From: Maniola hyperantus
Lineage: Eukaryota > Arthropoda > Insecta > Lepidoptera > Nymphalidae
Assembly (NCBI RefSeq): GCF_902806685.2
Contig: NC_048554.1
Location: 744,001-808,000 of the forward strand
Direction: 5' to 3'
Length of the DNA: 64,000 nucleotides
The position numbers and the translations under genes are program-made. The stretch's first letter is position 1, and the number at the start of each line of letters is the position of its first letter. A model generated the notes under the pieces. The model made no database searches. It was not told where the DNA came from and worked only from the letters and a program-made list of their open reading frames with translations. Below are positions 57,601-64,000 of the stretch, in pieces.

Positions 57601-60144
57601 GCCATGGGTCGCCGGAAGCTAACGAGGATACTCCTCGAAGCCGGCTGCGACAAGTCCCTCAAGAACCACCAGGGAGAAACAGCAAGAGACATCGCCACCA
57701 GAAAGGGCTTAGAAGAAATAATCAGCATCCTCAACACACCCGTCGCCAAACAATCAAAAAAGAAAGACAAACATCGAGACAAGAGCAAAGAAAGAACTAT
57801 CGATGAACCGGACGACGCTAAAAAAAGAGACAAAAGCAAAGACAAAAAGAAGAAGAATGTTCATTTCGAAACTCCCGCCGCCGCGCCTCCAGTTCAGTGG
57901 TCACCATACGGGTGCCACTATTATCCAGACCCAAAATACTTCCCTAAACCCAAGTTAAACTCGCTTCCCACCGAACCGTTGAAAAAAGGCGAGCAGTACT
58001 ATTTGGATTTAGCGGGAAATATAAAAAAGGGTCCCATCGGAGCAGGATATACATGCTACTGTGCTCCGTTCTTCAAACACATGGAAGAAAAGCTCAATGA
58101 GGACAAGAAAGATTTAAAACGCCATATCGATAGAGCCCATGAGAAATTGGATCAGAAAGTCACAGATTTAGAAATGAAAACTCAAGGTCAAATATCAGAA
58201 TTAACGAGATTTGTTGCGGCTGAGAGAGCTCTGTGCAAAGAGAGGCATAAACATTTAGAGCAATGGCTAACAAGAGGCATGATGTTCAGAGCATCAGAAA
58301 GAGTGAAGAAACTGGACTTCAGTCCAAAAGGATCGCTAGATATACCACCCATGAAAAGAACGAGAAGTCTCGAAATTTTGGATGGAGGTAACGAAGAATG
58401 GAACGATGTGAACAGAATTATTAGGAGCTTTAACGAAAACGTGGAGCAGTGTGAAAGTATAGCCAAAGACCTGGAGTATAGTGGTAAAGCCACATCCCAA
58501 AGCACTGAGAATTTGGACAATAGATCACTTAGGAGCCCAACAAGACGAAAACATGTGCTGAAAAATTCGAGAAGTAGCGATCAGCTAGATGTGGGACCTA
58601 GTCGGTGTTCAAGATCTCCTCATACAATACATCATACAAGTTGTAGTCAAAGTACCTCTCCAAACGTCACAGCTGAAATTCACGTTAAAGCTAATAAGGT
58701 TTCCGTATCACAATCCCCGGCATCAGATGTTCCTGTCTACAATGAAAGATACATATCACCATGTAGAAACTCTACAGCCATATCCTCTAGTAGTAGTAAT
58801 CGACAATCAGATTTTAAGGCCCCAGAAGAACATACAATAATAAATAGTCAATTAGAACAACAAAATGAACATATGTGGAAAAGCCAAGTGTTGCAAAGAA
58901 CAGCTGACGATATACGGAAAAGAGTGATGCTTGAAAAAGAAATGGCTGATGCATTGCCAATGAACACAAAATCTATGGACATCTCTCAGGATGGGTATAT
59001 CAAATTTTCTAAACAACCAGATTATAGAGCAGAATGTAATATAGAGAGAGAACCTCGGAGATCAGTACAAGAACTAGTAGCTCAGGTAGAGCACCAACAA
59101 AGGCACGTTTCACCAGAAAGAATTCCTTTGCCGAGAACAGTAATTGAGAAAGAAACACCGATGCCAATACAACCGAATCCTGTCCTAAAAATGCCTCAAC
59201 AGCCTTTGAGACCTGCACCAGTATTGAAAGAAAAACCTCCAAAAACCAAAAGGTTCAGTTTACACAACCTCATACCGTTCCCAACGAGAAAAGCTTTTCA
59301 TACTCCGCCGAAGGAAAATGGTAACAATTCAGAGAGTAGCGACGAAGAAGACAATCCTATAAGAAGTACAAATCAACCTGGACCAATGAGGAACACCAAT
59401 TTACTGCAAACACTACCCTTACCCAACTACGAGTCGGTTTCAATGAAGTCGCAATCACCAGCACCTCAAGTGCAAACACAGAATTACCCCCATGATATTA
59501 GAATTATTCCAAAAGACGCATACTTCCACGATATACCGAACAGACAGCATCATCAGATGCCTTATAGACAGGAAAACGGTCTGCCATACCCTCACCACCC
59601 TTGTCAGAATCAATTAGATTACAATGAGTCTGGTCTCCCTCAAAATCAAGTTCAGGCCCGTAACAGAAATCCTATACACCACCATGAAACGGGGGTTTTC
59701 AGCGCAATGATGCAAGACCACATGATAAGAGAAATAGAAAGAATACCCCATTGCTATAGCGACCATTTGGATCAGAATACGGAAGTTGAAATTGCGAATC
59801 AGAACGATCACTTTCGCGGTGGGTACTACGATAACCGTCCACCAATGTACCCGAATTTTAGACCAAATCCACATGCCATAAGAAAACCAACACCTGATCA
59901 TAGTTTGCTACACAGTCGACTCCAATCTCTAGCCATAAACACCCATTTGACTGAAACTCAGAGCCAAGCGGACAGGGAGTCTCACAATGATTCAGGTTAC
60001 AGTACAAAGGTTTATGGGAGTTCCCAAGGACCGTCTCCAAGTCTGTCAGGTCATGTGGATGATAATTTGTCAGGGCAAAGGGTCAACATTCTATCCAACA
60101 ATAAAGAAGCTACTGGACAGATGGGTGCGTCGAGCTTAGTGTAG
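39534..60144 (+). CDS. Ankrd6: Ankyrin repeat domain-containing protein 6-like (diversin/Diego family)
   Basis: Coding exons 39534-39632, 55655-55756, 56708-56902 and 57472-60144 give 1022 residues; all introns are phase 0. Residues 1-223 hold seven ankyrin repeats (LLEAAARGDAGRVAILIRAG, then GNTAAHEAAWKGY, APLHLATQNGH, GDTALHIAAAMGR). A Lys-rich stretch at about 224-263 (DKSKDKKKKNVHFE) could be a nuclear-localisation or membrane-binding segment. SPYGCHYYPDPKYF and GEQYYLDLAGNIKKGP (about 305-320), then a coiled coil to about 385, are the signature shared with vertebrate ANKRD6. The rest is Ser/Pro/Gln/His-rich and probably disordered. Family knowledge: ANKRD6/Diego binds Dishevelled and sets planar cell polarity versus canonical Wnt output at the cell cortex. 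Vertebrate members have, as I recall, one more repeat. Confidence 0.88.
39644..40024 (+). mobile_element. Composite Helitron-like element 11 bases after an ANKRD6-like donor
   Basis: A|TCTAATAAGGTAAAGCTGACTG at 39644; 39641-39925 is the reverse of 36239-36530. It continues as a second partial body ending GGCAATAAGCTAG|T at 40024. Confidence 0.7.
40025..40834. other. Intron DNA, nothing firmly recognised
   Basis: AACATCATAATTT to about 40350 contains TCCACCATCTTGGATTTGAAAA-like boxes repeated (40141-40166 and 40211-40240) and GTGACTCAACGGGA twice near 40311 and 40370; otherwise AT-rich. Confidence 0.45.
40835..40960 (-). mobile_element. LINE 3' tail (AGCAACCGC family)
   Basis: Reversed CCGAACGAGTGGT, then GAAACTCGGCGGTTGCTCTT. 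Confidence 0.65.
40990..41220 (+). mobile_element. Helitron-like element, GACTGACT type, intact ends
   Basis: A|TCTAAATATATAAAAGG to GAGCATAAGCTAG|T. Confidence 0.83.
41225..42050 (-). mobile_element. Jockey-like LINE 3' end interrupted by another insertion
   Basis: 41225-41510 reversed encodes the FYNKIP...KKAYYTIEDY-like tail, and 41960-42030 continues it with RLRKVQKSFVG. The insert between (about 41511-41945) ends in a (TTTA)n run. ATACCCATAC-like words at both joints suggest a target duplication. Confidence 0.6.
42285..42533 (-). repeat. Type B SINE without tRNA head
   Basis: It ends at GCCTCCCACCAG, the same internal point at which 51826-52073 begins. Confidence 0.72.
42590..42795 (-). 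mobile_element. Helitron-like element, TGTCTGTC type
   Basis: GATGGCCGCCAGTTCGTCCG start, ACCAAATTTCGTCAAAATCA, ATAATATTAGTATGGA end. Confidence 0.62.
43130..43560 (+). mobile_element. Two Helitron-like elements in a row
   Basis: 43130-43310 is a decayed TGTCTGTC copy. 43342-43560 is a GACTGACT copy, A|TCTAAATAATATATAAAAGG to GTTTAAGCTAG|T. Confidence 0.7.
44035..44218 (+). mobile_element. Helitron-like element, GTTGGTTTGT type, 5' deleted
   Basis: CAATCACGTCGCAACAGCGC to GGACATCAGCTAG|T. Confidence 0.65.
44559..44706. mobile_element. MITE, GGTATAAGTCCCGC family, copy 1
   Basis: GGTATAAGTCCCGCAAAT opens and ATTTGCGGGACTTATACC closes, with GACGTCA in the body. Copies 2 and 3 lie in the 3' UTR of the ANKRD6-like gene and in a Cdk5rap1 intron. 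Confidence 0.82.
45000..45270 (+). repeat. tRNA-headed SINE, type A
   Basis: GCCTAGTGGTTAGGACGTCC box A, GGTTCGATCCCGGGC box B. A (T)n-free 3' end runs into Helitron-like sequence ending CATCAGCTAG at 45338. Confidence 0.75.
45535..45745 (-). mobile_element. Helitron-like element, GTTGGTTTGT type
   Basis: CCCGCGACTTCATCCGCGTG, GTTGCTCCGTTACAACGTGA, then CACTTTCGCATTTATAATAT. Confidence 0.65.
46404..46600 (+). mobile_element. Helitron-like element, GACTGACT type, truncated
   Basis: TCTAAATATACAAAAGGTGA start; ends in GTAGTCCGCGCGGACT. Confidence 0.65.
47105..47652. mobile_element. MITE with GGCCGGTTGTTTC termini
   Basis: TTAG|GGCCGGTTGTTTCAAC on the left and GTTTGAAACAACCGGCCC|TTAG on the right; CTAACGAACG/CGTTCGTTA motifs are inverted inside. 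Length about 548 bp. Confidence 0.75.
47675..48215 (+). mobile_element. LINE 3' tail, TTTGACTTTGAC family, in pieces
   Basis: 47680-47760 has CTTCTCAGATCTGGGCGCGT and GGAACCCTCGTAGCTTTAGT; 48165-48215 has ATTACCTATTTTGAATAAAC. The 400 bases between are unassigned. Confidence 0.5.
48269..48674. mobile_element. Complete foldback element (about 405 bp)
   Basis: AAAACCGGCCAAGTGCGAGT at the left is mirrored by GACTCGCACTTGGCCGGTTTT at the right. Most of the arms pair (TTCCGTACTGCAGTCGTA with TACGACTGTAGTACGGGA; CCCACTTGGTATAGTAATCT with AAGTAAGATAACTACATCAA). The loop is about 50 bases. Confidence 0.82.
48715..48895. mobile_element. Small MITE/hairpin
   Basis: TATAGAGCGCACTTTGACTT pairs with AGTCAGAGTGCGCTCTATAG, and CTCAGACTTAAG with CTTAAGTCTAAG. 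A relative is at 55960-56065. Confidence 0.7.
49336..49554 (-). mobile_element. Helitron-like element, GACTGACT type, intact ends
   Basis: A|CTAGCTTATGCTCGCGACTT to AATATTTAGA|T. Confidence 0.8.
49555..50985. other. Intron DNA, one MITE-like piece
   Basis: 49620-49850 has CCCGCCATCTTTTTAGG and GACGTCAC motifs in inverted order, related to 26560-27010. A C-rich patch is at 49854-49890. Otherwise nothing recognised. Confidence 0.4.
50986..51085 (-). repeat. tRNA-headed SINE, type C fragment
   Basis: TACGACAATAGTGCAACGGT then GAGCTATTGAGGC; compare 31146 and 55531. Confidence 0.6.
51390..51560 (+). repeat. Dispersed repeat with TAGTCGACGTTAGCCCGACT
   Basis: Shares about 90 bases with 18212-18310 and continues into a GC-rich stretch (GAGACGGCGAGCTGCGCGTG) that has no ankyrin-like translation. 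Confidence 0.5.
51826..52073 (+). repeat. Type B SINE without tRNA head, long poly-A
   Basis: It begins GGTCTGGTGGGAGGCTTCGG and ends in about 26 A. A full 5' head is absent. Confidence 0.75.
52074..53829. other. Intron DNA, decayed repeats
   Basis: 52795-53095 resembles a Helitron-like relative (CTAGCGACCCGCCCCGGCTT). 53490-53760 is foldback-family sequence (AAGTGCGAGACGGACTCGCA). No exon seen. Confidence 0.45.
53989..54303 (+). repeat. tRNA-headed SINE, type A, full length
   Basis: AAGCTGTGATAGCCTAGTGG head to AGGTTGATCATGATGATG end. A headless fragment precedes it at 53836-53925. Confidence 0.82.
54304..55212. other. Intron DNA, nothing recognised
   Basis: AT-rich; no exon or named repeat. 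Confidence 0.4.
55213..55531. mobile_element. Foldback-family element, partial
   Basis: AATGCGAGTCAGACTC, TTTTGCACGATAAATCA, CCAAATTTCATGATTCCAAG, (GACA)n. Confidence 0.55.
55531..55620 (-). repeat. tRNA-headed SINE, type C fragment
   Basis: TACGACAATAGTGCAACGGG to GAGCTATTGAGGCTTA, ending about 30 bases before the ANKRD6-like exon acceptor. Confidence 0.6.
55655..55756 (+). CDS. Ankrd6: ANKRD6-like exon, one ankyrin repeat
   Basis: Acceptor GTTGTTGCAG, donor CTCGTG|GTACGT; 34 residues, NGCSALQRAAADGHVDVVRV then LLEQGADPNKQDLV. It is exactly one repeat in phase 0 and GC-rich against its intron. Confidence 0.88.
55774..55948. mobile_element. MITE 17 bases after an ANKRD6-like donor
   Basis: CCTAACAGCCCTTTCACACG on the left mirrors CGTGTGAAAGGGGCGTTAGG on the right; arms about 80 bp (GATGGCGAATGTGT centre). 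Confidence 0.83.
55955..56160. repeat. Hairpin relatives
   Basis: 55960-56065 is like 48715-48895 (GACTTTGCTCAAACTTAAGA and CTGAGCAAAGTCAGAGT). 56107-56155 is a tight stem: GGATGGTCTGTGTCTAGAC against GTCTAGACACAGCCATCC with a six-base loop. Confidence 0.65.
56161..56700. other. Intron DNA between ankyrin exons, nothing recognised
   Basis: 56265-56460 reads ATTGCCCCTTCCCGCTGAAG and similar, resembling a decayed dispersed repeat; no ankyrin-like translation. Confidence 0.4.
56708..56902 (+). CDS. Ankrd6: ANKRD6-like exon, two ankyrin repeats
   Basis: Acceptor GCTATTCCAG, donor AACAAC|GTAAGT; 65 residues from HGNTAAHEAAWKGY to LLAGAPPDLQNN. Confidence 0.92.
56913..57033. mobile_element. MITE 10 bases after an ANKRD6-like donor
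   Basis: TTAGGCGCCATCTCCACTCC and GGAGATGGCGTCTTA close a roughly 120-bp hairpin with GAATCGCG/CGCGATTC inside. TTA/TAA flanks suggest a PIF/Harbinger-type target. Confidence 0.78.
57034..57471. other. Remainder of the last ANKRD6-like intron
   Basis: AT-rich intron sequence ending in the acceptor; nothing else seen. Confidence 0.6.
57472..60144 (+). CDS. Ankrd6: ANKRD6-like last coding exon
   Basis: Acceptor GTCTATTTCAG; 890 residues then TAG. It starts YGDTSLHTAARYGH. The ATG at 57454 lies in the intron and is not the start. It holds three repeats, the conserved central block and the long low-complexity tail. Codon third positions shift from GC-rich in the repeats to AT-rich after about 57700. 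Confidence 0.93.
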   Translation, partial: YGDTSLHTAARYGHAGVTRILISAQCRVSEQNKNGDTALHIAAAMGRRKLTRILLEAGCDKSLKNHQGETARDIATRKGLEEIISILNTPVAKQSKKKDKHRDKSKERTIDEPDDAKKRDKSKDKKKKNVHFETPAAAPPVQWSPYGCHYYPDPKYFPKPKLNSLPTEPLKKGEQYYLDLAGNIKKGPIGAGYTCYCAPFFKHMEEKLNEDKKDLKRHIDRAHEKLDQKVTDLEMKTQGQISELTRFVAAERALCKERHKHLEQWLTRGMMFRASERVKKLDFSPKGSLDIPPMKRTRSLEILDGGNEEWNDVNRIIRSFNENVEQCESIAKDLEYSGKATSQSTENLDNRSLRSPTRRKHVLKNSRSSDQLDVGPSRCSRSPHTIHHTSCSQSTSPNVTAEIHVKANKVSVSQSPASDVPVYNERYISPCRNSTAISSSSSNRQSDFKAPEEHTIINSQLEQQNEHMWKSQVLQRTADDIRKRVMLEKEMADALPMNTKSMDISQDGYIKFSKQPDYRAECNIEREPRRSVQELVAQVEHQQRHVSPERIPLPRTVIEKETPMPIQPNPVLKMPQQPLRPAPVLKEKPPKTKRFSLHNLIPFPTRKAFHTPPKENGNNSESSDEEDNPIRSTNQPGPMRNTNLLQTLPLPNYESVSMKSQSPAPQVQTQNYPHDIRIIPKDAYFHDIPNRQHHQMPYRQENGLPYPHHPCQNQLDYNESGLPQNQVQARNRNPIHHHETGVFSAMMQDHMIREIERIPHCYSDHLDQNTEVEIANQNDHFRGGYYDNRPPMYPNFRPNPHAIRKPTPDHSLLHSRLQSLAINTHLTETQSQADRESHNDSGYSTKVYGSSQGPSPSLSGHVDDNLSGQRVNILSNNKEATGQMGASSLV

Positions 60145-60779
60145 CATGAGCAGCTTTCATTTGAAGCACTTTCATTTATAAATTTTCTAAAGAGGTTTTA
60201 AAAAGTTTTTTGGCGGTTCTTCGACGGTAATATGAACATAATTTTTTTTAGATCGTTATGAGAAGTTTTCCCAGTAATCTCCACACAAACGTAGTTTGGT
60301 TCTCTTTTGCATATTAATCAATCAAATTCAATGAAATTTTACAATCGTCGACACGTTCGACAAACAAATACCTATATCCATGAAATTGTATAGTTTCAAA
60401 GTTTCAAATATTCAAAGATTTGCATGTAAATCTTTAAACCCGTGTAAATTGAAAAAACTACACATTTTAATAGAAAGGAGATCATTCTAGCTCCATACAT
60501 TTTTGGACCTTTTCTGAGAGTGCCGGCCAACAAAAAAAATTGGTACGTATTGTTAGAACTAGTCATTTGGAGCAATAGTTAATATGGCACCAAAGTTGTA
60601 GGATTGCTCTGAGCCAAGGTATACAGGTTCGATGATTCCTCATTTTCATACATTTTATTGATTTCTGAAAGTGCTGGGAAACATTTTGTAGAACGTTGAG
60701 TTTGATTGGTTAATATTCATATGAAAACCCACTTTTCTTTATTCTTTATTTATTTGCATTCATGTCTTGCACTTACTTA

Positions 60780-60950
60780 TAAGTCCCGCCAATTGCTAAT
60801 GCGCATGGCCGCCATTTTAGTTACGTCAGCACTAGACTGAAGTTTCGTGCTGATGGTATATTTTTATTTTGGCTGACGTCAAAATGACGTCATTTCGATG
60901 TTAGTGAAACAAGGTTCCAGCGCAATAGCAATTTGCGGGACATATACCAA
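60780..60950. mobile_element. MITE, GGTATAAGTCCCGC family, copy 2 (in 3' UTR)
   Basis: TATAAGTCCCGCCAATTGCT to AGCAATTTGCGGGACATATA, with CAAAATGACGTCATTTC centre. Confidence 0.82.
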
Positions 60951-61468
60951 CTAAGTACTTTTGTTTGGAGTGCGCTACGAATAACCTCCTCAATGGATTT
61001 TTAAATTGGAAATGTCTCTTTTTGTGACTTAGGTATATTCGTCACTACCTTGATAAGATTTAAATATAAATCTTCAGGATAAAACTAGAGTATTTTTCGT
61101 ATAATTAATAGTATTGTGTTAACGCACTTCTTGGTACTACTTAGTAAGTGCACTGATTGAAAAAAACACCTCTAAAATTATTTACAAATCGTAAAATTTA
61201 CTAAGAGTACAAATTTAATTTAGAAATTAATCGATGCCATGTATCACAAATAATTTACGTTAAAAATAATATAATTATAGATATTTTAGGGACTGAACCA
61301 TTAATTATTATTATAAATTGCGAAATACGTAATATTTTTCATACTCGGTACAATCAGTCCCATATTTTTTGTAATATACTTATATCTCAAATGTAAGCAT
61401 GTGTTTGTAATATACTTACTTATATTTATATGTAATACTGTATGTATGGTTTGTACTGATTTGATTTT

Positions 61469-61474
61469 AATAAA
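61469..61474 (+). terminator. Ankrd6: Polyadenylation signal of the ANKRD6-like gene
   Basis: Canonical AATAAA with a GT-rich stretch just downstream. It is the last such hexamer before the oppositely oriented neighbour. Confidence 0.5.
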
Positions 61475-61727
61475 TGCACTTGAAGTGTGAACTATAATAT
61501 TTTGTTTTACTGAATATGGAAACCTTTTCAAGACGCAATTACTAAAGACTGTAGATATGTGAAATTCGTACTAGAATTATCTGTTTGGCTTCCATTTTCA
61601 GCGATGGTGACGTACGAACGTTACTTCTTCCGCTAGAAAAAATATCCGAGTTAACTCTCACCTCTCAAGTCACGCCTAAAGAGGGGATTTTCAAAAAAAA
61701 ACAAACATAGTACCTAGGTACTTGAGA
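61475..61727. other. Intergenic gap between two convergent genes
   Basis: About 250 bases separate the two predicted poly(A) signals. No element recognised. Confidence 0.5.
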
Positions 61728-61733
61728 TTTATT
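61728..61733 (-). terminator. Cdk5rap1: Polyadenylation signal of Cdk5rap1
   Basis: AATAAA on the minus strand about 310 bases after the stop, the first in that direction outside the inserted element. Confidence 0.45.
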
Positions 61734-61834
61734 CGATTAAATCCTACATTATTTACAATTTACATTAACATAAAATCTATTTACAACCAAAATACTCACC
61801 TAATTAAAAATACAGCTTGCTTTTTGAAAAACAA

Positions 61835-62015
61835 TCACTACCCATATTATAAATGCAAAAGTGTTTTTGTTTGTTGGTTTGTCCTTCAATCACGTCGCAT
61901 GATTGACGTGATTTTTGGAGAGTGACATAGGCTACTCTTCTCGGAAAATCAAAGAGTTTCCATAGGATTTTTAAAAACCTAAATCCACACAGCCGAAGTC
62001 GCAGGCATCAGCTAG
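61835..62015 (+). mobile_element. Helitron-like element in the Cdk5rap1 3' UTR, intact ends
   Basis: A|TCACTACCCATATTATAAATG to GCAGGCATCAGCTAG|T; it ends 24 bases from the stop codon, antisense to the gene. Confidence 0.82.
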
Positions 62016-62039
62016 TTTTTCATAAATCAATCTAATAGT

Positions 62040-62429
62040 TTAAGACCTCAGCAAATTTCGTTCAGCCCAACCGTGCTCCATATAAAACTCTCTAATACTA
62101 CTATGGTACAACGGAACTCCGCTCAAAACCGACGACTTGGCCGAAACGATCCTAACACCTACATAATCCCCTGGCTTCACCCCCCTTTTGCCCTCCCCAC
62201 AAGGTATTTCCACATTATCAAACATAACTTTTATATATAATTCATTTCTACCAAGAGTTTGACCAGTTTTTGGGATAAATCCTTCTACAAGGACTAAATG
62301 AATGTTTCCGATCTCTAATTCGTGCAGTTTCTGACACTTTCTGCGGTATATCTCTATCATGCGAGAATGTCTTTCCTTTTTTACGTCCTCTGGTACATCG
62401 TCTTTATAGCGGCGATAGGCGGTCGTTTT
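62040..62429 (-). CDS. Cdk5rap1: Cdk5rap1 last exon, TRAM domain
   Basis: The acceptor follows a 14-T tract (TTTTACAG); 129 residues plus TAA at 62042-62040. The SMRE/KTTAYRR join mirrors the vertebrate SMRQ/KTRAYHR order. Confidence 0.92.
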   Translation of the reverse strand, partial: KTTAYRRYKDDVPEDVKKERHSRMIEIYRRKCQKLHELEIGNIHLVLVEGFIPKTGQTLGRNELYIKVMFDNVEIPCGEGKRGVKPGDYVGVRIVSAKSSVLSGVPLYHSSIREFYMEHGWAERNLLRS

Positions 62430-63237
62430 CTGTAAAAAAAAAAAAAAATAGATTCTAACGAATTGAGAACCTCCTCCTTTTTTGAAGTCGGTTAATAAGA
62501 ATTTTTGGTAGCCTAGTGGTAGAGACGTGTGACGTGTGACGACGTAGAGAGAGTGGTAGGACGTCCGCCTTCCAAAGGTCGGAGGTTCGATCCCGTGCAC
62601 GCACCGCTAACTTTTCGGAGTTATGTGCGTTTATAAGTAATTAAAATATCACTTGCTTTAACGGTGAAGGAAAACATCGTGAGGAAACCTGCATGCCTGA
62701 GAGTTCTCCATAATGTTCTCAAAGGTGTGTGAAGTCTGCCAATCCGCACGTGGCCAGCGTGGTAGACTATGGCCAAAACCCTTCTCACTCTGAGAGGAGA
62801 CCCGTTCTCTGTAGTGAGCCGGCGATGGGTTGATCATGATGTAAATAAGAATTGCATATGAAAACGATATTATTTTAGGTAGGTAGGTACCTACTTATTA
62901 GGTTTTAGTTAACCTTTCATACAAACCATTTATACAAAACATTCATACAAACCTATACATTTTTATTTTATTTTACATTATGATTAGTGTACTTTCTACT
63001 TTAAATAAAAGAATTTAGTTTATTTAAGGTCAAAAATTAAATTATCATTTAAAAAAAAATTAACCAAAACATTTCTGAAAAAAAACGTAAAATAAAAAGG
63101 GAAGCTCACTTCTCTCATGCTATAAGGGAAGAGGAAGGCCACGTTGTAGTCGACGATGTCCATCAAAGTCATCGTGTCCTCGAACTCCTCGTCTGTCTCC
63201 CCGCAGAACCCGCAGATCATGTCCGTCGACAGGCCCA
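62040..63237 (-). CDS. Cdk5rap1: CDK5RAP1, mitochondrial tRNA methylthiotransferase (C-terminal part)
   Basis: Two 3'-terminal exons: 63237-63110 and 62429-62040, joined in phase 0; upstream exons lie beyond 64000. The first gives GLSTDMICGFCGETDEEFED and NVAFLFPYSMRE, the end of the radical-SAM barrel in MiaB-type enzymes. The second starts KTTAYRRYKDDVPEDVK and carries the TRAM domain (LVLVEGFIPKTG, GRNELYIKVMF, KPGDYVGVRIVSA), ending NLLRS at TAA. Family knowledge: CDK5RAP1 adds the 2-methylthio group to isopentenyl-A37 of mitochondrial tRNAs using S-adenosylmethionine and two Fe-S clusters. The cluster-binding cysteines are not in this window. It converges on the ANKRD6-like gene. Confidence 0.92.
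62508..62842 (+). repeat. Type A SINE with an insertion in its tRNA head
   Basis: GTAGCCTAGTGGTAGAGACG, then an extra ACGTGTGACGTGTGACGACG-like stretch before GGACGTCCGCCTTCC. The remainder is standard. It lies in the last Cdk5rap1 intron. Confidence 0.75.
63110..63237 (-). CDS. Cdk5rap1: Cdk5rap1 penultimate exon
   Basis: Acceptor ATAAACAG, donor AGAGAA|GTGAGC. It starts with two bases of a split Val codon. 42 full codons match the radical-SAM C-terminal segment. Confidence 0.9.
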
Positions 63238-63289
63238 CTGTTTATGACAGACAAAACTGTTGATTACTCTGTTATAGACTGTAGCAGGC

Positions 63290-63465
63290 TTGGTATAAGT
63301 CCCGCAAATTGCTATTGAGCTGAAACCGTGTCTCATTAACGTCAAAATGACGTCGTTTTGACGTCAGCTGAAATAAAAATATTCCATCAGCTCGACTGAA
63401 GCTAGTGCTGGCGTCACTAAAATGGCGGCCACGCGCATTAGCAATTTGCGGGGCTCATACCTGGT
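63290..63465. mobile_element. MITE, GGTATAAGTCCCGC family, copy 3
   Basis: GGTATAAGTCCCGCAAATTG to TAGCAATTTGCGGGGCTCAT; reversed relative to copies 1 and 2, in a Cdk5rap1 intron. Confidence 0.8.
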
Positions 63466-63539
63466 CATATGACCTAAAAAATATATCTACGGTCCCCTTC
63501 GATGGCTCTCGCATATGTCTTATCTCATCTCATAAGAGA

Positions 63540-63602
63540 GAAATAGGGGGTAGAGGGGGAGGGGGAGAGCGGACATGCGAGGGTAGGAGGGGGGAGAGAT
63601 AG
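63540..63602. repeat. G-rich low-complexity patch
   Basis: GGGGGTAGAGGGGGAGGGGG and onwards; the overlapping open frame is an artefact of composition. Confidence 0.8.
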
Positions 63603-63774
63603 AGTTAAGACATTTTTATGCGACAGTGCTGCTAAATCATATTTCTTAAAACCTCTTTTAATTCCCGAATATTTTACTGTTCCCGAATTATTTTCTATCT
63701 AAAGCTAAGCCTTAGATTTGTACGGTAGATGTGATTATCTAATACATAGTTGTTAGGTTAGATTTGCGGCTGAG

Positions 63775-63950
63775 TTTGTTGTGGGCTCTTCTCAGACCTG
63801 GGCGCGTTTGGAACCCTCGTAACTTTAGTTTTAAGTTTGCGAAATAATTATCACCACTATATCTTAGAAATCCAACATCTGACCTTCAAAAAGAGTTATT
63901 AATTAGGTACCTATTTTGAATAAATCATTTGACTTTTGACTTTTTTTTTG
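63775..63950 (+). mobile_element. LINE 3' tail, TTTGACTTTTGAC family
   Basis: GTTGTGGGCTCTTCTCAGAC to AAATCATTTGACTTTTGACT, the plus-strand form of 24965-25170. Confidence 0.65.
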
Positions 63951-64000
63951 GTATTTTTGCAGTAACTGTGCATTCTGCCTAATTCAATCTACAGCATGCA

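Larger units (their letters stand above)
60145..61492 (+). other. Ankrd6: 3' UTR of the ANKRD6-like gene
   Basis: Stop at 60142-60144. AATAAA at 61469-61474, followed by TGAAGTGTGAAC and TTTTGTTTT, marks a likely end near 61490. It contains a MITE at 60780-60950. Confidence 0.55.

Noticed and set aside
57384..57806. 140-residue plus-strand open frame
   Set aside because: Off-frame shadow of the ANKRD6-like last exon; no acceptor supports it.

Overview
This is a window from a butterfly or moth (Lepidoptera) nuclear genome; I cannot name the species. The grounds are AT-rich DNA, small exons in long introns, and dense repeats of kinds familiar from lepidopteran genomes: short non-autonomous Helitron-like elements (A|TC...CTAG|T), several tRNA-headed SINEs, Jockey/CR1-like LINE 3' ends and foldback elements carrying AAGTGCGAGTC ends. 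There is no bacterial, viral or CRISPR content.

Three protein-coding genes could be assembled by joining exons by hand; every junction has GT-AG borders and consistent phase. (1) Minus strand, 14659 to 2631: eleven exons encoding a 468-residue secreted S1-type serine protease homologue. All three catalytic positions are replaced, and an unusual C-terminal domain of about 165 residues ends in a tryptophan-rich tail. (2) Plus strand, 39534 to 60144 plus UTRs: four coding exons (1022 residues) for an ankyrin-repeat protein of the ANKRD6/diversin/Diego family, a planar-polarity/Wnt-linked scaffold. A 16-kb intron follows its first coding exon. (3) Minus strand, 63237 to 62040: the last two exons of CDK5RAP1, the mitochondrial MiaB-type tRNA methylthiotransferase, with its C-terminal TRAM domain. 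The rest of that gene lies beyond the right edge. Genes 2 and 3 converge tail to tail, with predicted 3' ends only about 250 bases apart.

Layout: 1-2.6 kb repeats and the 3' flank of gene 1; 2.6-14.7 kb gene 1, its introns packed with repeats and containing degenerate copies of two of its own exons; 14.7-36.6 kb a region with no recognisable gene, made of repeats and unassigned AT-rich DNA; 36.6-36.9 kb a possible first non-coding exon of gene 2; 39.5-61.5 kb gene 2; 61.7-64 kb the end of gene 3. The three genes have no obvious functional link; they are simply neighbours.

The best leads are the pseudoprotease with its extra domain, and mobile elements lying 10-17 bases behind the splice donor in all three coding introns of gene 2. 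Others are an inverted duplication bracketing the first coding exon of gene 2, and a rich set of foldback/MITE families.
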